NCBI GenBank assembly: GCA_902803365.1
Contig: CADCPU010000069.1
Span: forward strand, 1-8,164
From: Oscillospiraceae bacterium
GTDB taxonomy: Bacteria; Bacillota_A; Clostridia; Saccharofermentanales; Saccharofermentanaceae
Direction: 5' to 3'
DNA length: 8,164 bases
The notes beneath the pieces were generated by a model. It worked only from the letters and a program-made list of their open reading frames with translations. It did not search any database and was not told where the DNA came from. A program made the position numbers and the translations under genes. Shown here in pieces: positions 6,334 to 8,164 of this stretch. The stretch's first letter is position 1; each line of letters begins with the position of its first letter.

Positions 6334-7899
6334 TCAGAAATCGTATGTAAGTCTCGTGAAGTTTACATATGTATCAGAATCCTTGCCGTTAGCGGAAGCA
6401 TAGATACCGATGCAGCATCCTACGAAGCCTCCTGCAACCTCAGTAGAGAGATTAGCTACGGAAGCCTCACCGAGTTCCTTGTCACCGCAGAGGACCTTGG
6501 TGTTAAGGCCATCGACAACGATCGCTACGGTAACAACACCGGAAGCATCTGTCTCGCCGATCGTCTCTTCCTTGCCGTCCTGGCAAAGGACCATCTTGCA
6601 CTTGCCGTCGATAACTTCAGCGCGGAGGTTATAGAGGTTGTTCTGAAGGAGAACAAGACCTGCGCTCTCGCCTGCCTTAAGGCTCGAAGCATCGAAAGTA
6701 GTCGTGCACTTGAAGTGATGATGCTGCTGACGGATAGCGATATAAGAAGGACTTGCAACTGCTTTGATGTCGTCCTTGCCGGCCTTGAGCTTCAAGCCCT
6801 CGCCGTCAAACTTATACATATCGTCAGGATAATTTCTGAGCATCAGGAATTCGTCGCCGAGCTCCTTCATTGAAGCAAAGTCGTAATCCTTGGCTGTGCC
6901 CGGGATAGTCGTCTTGCCGTTCGTCCTTGATGTGTAAGATGTCGGATCCTTTGTCGGGTCCCACTCAGGCAGATCGATCTCGACCTTCTCCGTGAGCATA
7001 CCTACGCCCGGATTTACTACCGGCCAATCATCCTCCCAGATGAACTTTGCAAGGAATGTCTCACGTCCCATTGTCGTGAATCTGTTGAGCGGACGGACTG
7101 CGAGCATCGTCATAAACCACTCACCCTTAGGTGTCTGGATGATATCGCCGTGGCCGACGTACTTGATCGGATAATCCTTACCGAGATGTCTGTGTGTAAG
7201 GATAGGGTTCTTCGGGTTGCCCTCATAAGGACCCCAGATGTCCTTGCTCCTTGCGATCATGACAGAGTGCTCAGGACCTGTGCCGCCCTCAGCGTGCATA
7301 ATGTAGTAGTAGCCGTTCTCTTTGTAGATATGCGGTCCCTCAGGCCAGATACAGCCCTTGAGCGCGCCGTTCCAGACGTTCTTCTTCTCACCTGTGAGCT
7401 TCCACTCGTTAAGGTCAACTTCGCTGATATAGATATACCAGTCGCCGTTGTACTTGACTCCGTCCGGATTCGGATGTGTGCCGATATAGTAGCACTTGCC
7501 GTCATCATCGAAGAAAAGCGAAGGATCGATACCGTCAGCATCAACGAGATAATGAGGCTCGGACCAAGGTCCCTCAGGATTCTCAGCCGTAACTATAAAG
7601 TTGCCGCCGTGAGTTACGTTCGTGCAGATAACATAGAATGTTCCCTCATGATATCTGATCGTAGGAGCGAAAAGGCCCTGCGAATGATCCGCACCCTCGA
7701 GCGGGATCTGTGAATGTCTCGTCAAGACATTTCCGATCTGCTCCCAGTGAACGAGATCCTTACTGTGCATGAGCGAAAGACCCGGCACATAAGAGAAAGT
7801 GGAATTACAAAGGTAATAGTCCTCCCCTACAGCGCAGATCGAAGGGTCAGGATAGAAACCCGGCATAATAGGGTTCTGAGCATAGATAAAGTTAGACAT
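6334..7899 (-). CDS. GH43 family glycosidase (beta-xylosidase / alpha-L-arabinofuranosidase)
   Basis: This 521-residue enzyme belongs to glycoside hydrolase family 43. Residues about 5-310 form the five-bladed propeller, with the three expected acidic residues: the base D18 in FYPDPSI, D125 in GIDPSLFF as pKa modulator, and the acid E187 in WPEGPHIY. Residues about 335-521 fit the C-terminal beta-sandwich (GH43_C2, concanavalin-like) found in XynB-like beta-xylosidases. No signal peptide is present, so it should act in the cytoplasm on imported xylo- or arabinoxylo-oligosaccharides. I start at the ATG at 7899, with AAGGGGGG at 7904-7911 just upstream. An in-frame TTG at 7917 would place that ribosome site inside the coding region. 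A terminator follows the stop, and a motif-rich regulatory region precedes the start. Whether xylose or arabinose is the main product cannot be told from the sequence. Confidence 0.95.
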   Translation of the reverse strand: MSNFIYAQNPIMPGFYPDPSICAVGEDYYLCNSTFSYVPGLSLMHSKDLVHWEQIGNVLTRHSQIPLEGADHSQGLFAPTIRYHEGTFYVICTNVTHGGNFIVTAENPEGPWSEPHYLVDADGIDPSLFFDDDGKCYYIGTHPNPDGVKYNGDWYIYISEVDLNEWKLTGEKKNVWNGALKGCIWPEGPHIYKENGYYYIMHAEGGTGPEHSVMIARSKDIWGPYEGNPKNPILTHRHLGKDYPIKYVGHGDIIQTPKGEWFMTMLAVRPLNRFTTMGRETFLAKFIWEDDWPVVNPGVGMLTEKVEIDLPEWDPTKDPTSYTSRTNGKTTIPGTAKDYDFASMKELGDEFLMLRNYPDDMYKFDGEGLKLKAGKDDIKAVASPSYIAIRQQHHHFKCTTTFDASSLKAGESAGLVLLQNNLYNLRAEVIDGKCKMVLCQDGKEETIGETDASGVVTVAIVVDGLNTKVLCGDKELGEASVANLSTEVAGGFVGCCIGIYASANGKDSDTYVNFTRLTYDF

Positions 7900-7934
7900 A
7901 TAGCCCCCCTTAGACAAATTTTACTGATTTATAG

Positions 7935-7963
7935 ATGATACACCATTTACCACGCCTTTGAAA
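7935..7963 (-). promoter_or_regulatory. Possible GH43 promoter with a TTACCAC motif in its spacer
   Basis: On the minus strand TTTCAA (7958-7963, 3 of 6) and TATCAT (7935-7940, 5 of 6) are 17 bases apart, upstream of the GH43 ribosome site. The -35 half is weak. One copy of the TTACCAC motif (7947-7953) falls between the two boxes, a position where a bound repressor would block RNA polymerase. TATAAA slightly downstream is an alternative -10. Confidence 0.33.
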
Positions 7964-8134
7964 TATCGCCAAATGGGCTAAATCATCACGCAGATTTTGG
8001 TGATACGGACGAATTGCGCCCTTCCGTCCGGTTACCACTTCGGCTACAAAAACACACCCTTTTGGGTAACCCAAGTGGTAAATCCGTTCACAATTTACCA
8101 AAAAGAACGTTTCGCTAAGGCAAAAGTGGTAACC
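7947..8134. repeat. Array of five TTACCAC-type motifs in both orientations upstream of GH43
   Basis: The motif appears as TTACCAC (7947-7953), GGTTACCACTT (8030-8040), inverted AAGTGGTAA (8073-8081), TTACCA (8095-8100) and inverted AAGTGGTAACC (8124-8134). The second and fifth copies are perfect 11-base complements. Centre-to-centre distances are roughly 85, 41, 22 and 29 bases, the first three close to whole helical turns. The array occupies the upstream region of the GH43 gene and suggests multiple binding sites for one regulator, or a piece of a dispersed palindromic repeat. Confidence 0.6.
8005..8081. repeat. Nested inverted repeats, possible REP-like hairpins
   Basis: CGGACG (8006-8011) pairs with CGTCCG (8025-8030). 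Immediately next to it TTACCACTT (8032-8040) pairs perfectly with AAGTGGTAA (8073-8081). The loop of the second pair holds a further palindrome, ACCC-TTTT-GGGT (8056-8067), and two extra G-C pairs (8042-8043 with 8070-8071). Together they could form two adjacent stem-loops in DNA or RNA. No T-run follows on either strand, so this is not an intrinsic terminator. Confidence 0.5.
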
Positions 8135-8164
8135 TCGCTAATTGTCGCTTATCAATCGGCCGTC

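Larger units (their letters stand above)
7900..8164. other. Non-coding region upstream of GH43, to the window end
   Basis: These 265 bases contain the GH43 ribosome site, a possible promoter, the TTACCAC motif array and nested inverted repeats. An open frame on the minus strand (7910-8101) has no ribosome site and contains the repeats, so I do not call it a gene. From 8135 to the right edge I see nothing recognisable. The gene further right is outside the window. Confidence 0.6.

Noticed and set aside
7900..7917. TTG start at 7917 for the GH43 gene
   Set aside because: The AAGGGGGG ribosome site would fall inside the coding region, and the ATG at 7899 follows it directly.
7910..8101. Minus-strand open frame of 63 codons upstream of GH43
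   Set aside because: It has no ribosome site, its sequence includes the inverted repeats and motif copies, and it overlaps the GH43 ribosome site. Non-coding repeat DNA explains it better.
7947..8134. CRISPR array
   Set aside because: The repeated units are only 6-11 bases, occur in both orientations and have irregular spacing; no cas genes are seen.

Overview
The window looks like a chromosomal piece of a plant-fibre-degrading member of the Clostridia (Bacillota), probably from gut or rumen. The signs are purine-rich Shine-Dalgarno sites, a CbbX/SpoVK-type AAA+ ATPase, a GGDEF-EAL protein with a C-terminal PAS-like region, a lipoprotein esterase closely resembling the clostridial XynZ-type feruloyl esterases, and a GH43 glycosidase. 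Base composition is moderate and similar across the genes, and no integrase, transposase, tRNA, rRNA or CRISPR array is visible. The lineage is inferred from these families, not proven.

Layout. Six of seven genes are on the minus strand. Positions 1-1610 hold most of an AAA+ ATPase gene that runs off the left edge. Just upstream of it (1683-1961) is a 92-residue protein with two membrane segments, preceded by a plausible promoter. Positions 1962-2146 form a divergent intergenic region. The only plus-strand gene (2147-2746) encodes a six-helix membrane protein. Its last 39 bases overlap the 3' end of a convergent sce7726-type PD-(D/E)XK nuclease-like gene (2708-3262), which starts 5 bp after a c-di-GMP phosphodiesterase gene (3268-4992). 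Then come a surface lipoprotein esterase of the CE1 feruloyl/acetyl-xylan type (5096-6124) and a GH43 beta-xylosidase/arabinofuranosidase (6334-7899).

How the genes may work together. The esterase and GH43 enzyme form a small arabinoxylan-use module. The lipoprotein would remove ester-linked side groups outside the cell, and the GH43, which lacks a signal peptide, would cleave imported oligosaccharides in the cytoplasm. A good intrinsic terminator separates the two genes, so they are not a simple operon. The core TTACCA/TGGTAA recurs both in a 31-bp inverted repeat upstream of the esterase and in at least five copies in both orientations upstream of the GH43 gene. I suggest a shared regulator, or alternatively a dispersed repeat family. 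The phosphodiesterase and sce7726 genes look co-transcribed. The AAA+ protein carries what looks like a second AAA-type module without a P-loop ahead of its active one, and may work with the small membrane protein encoded just upstream.

The most interesting points are the TTACCAC motif array, the two-module AAA+ protein with its small membrane partner, and the coupling of an EAL phosphodiesterase to an uncharacterised nuclease-like protein.
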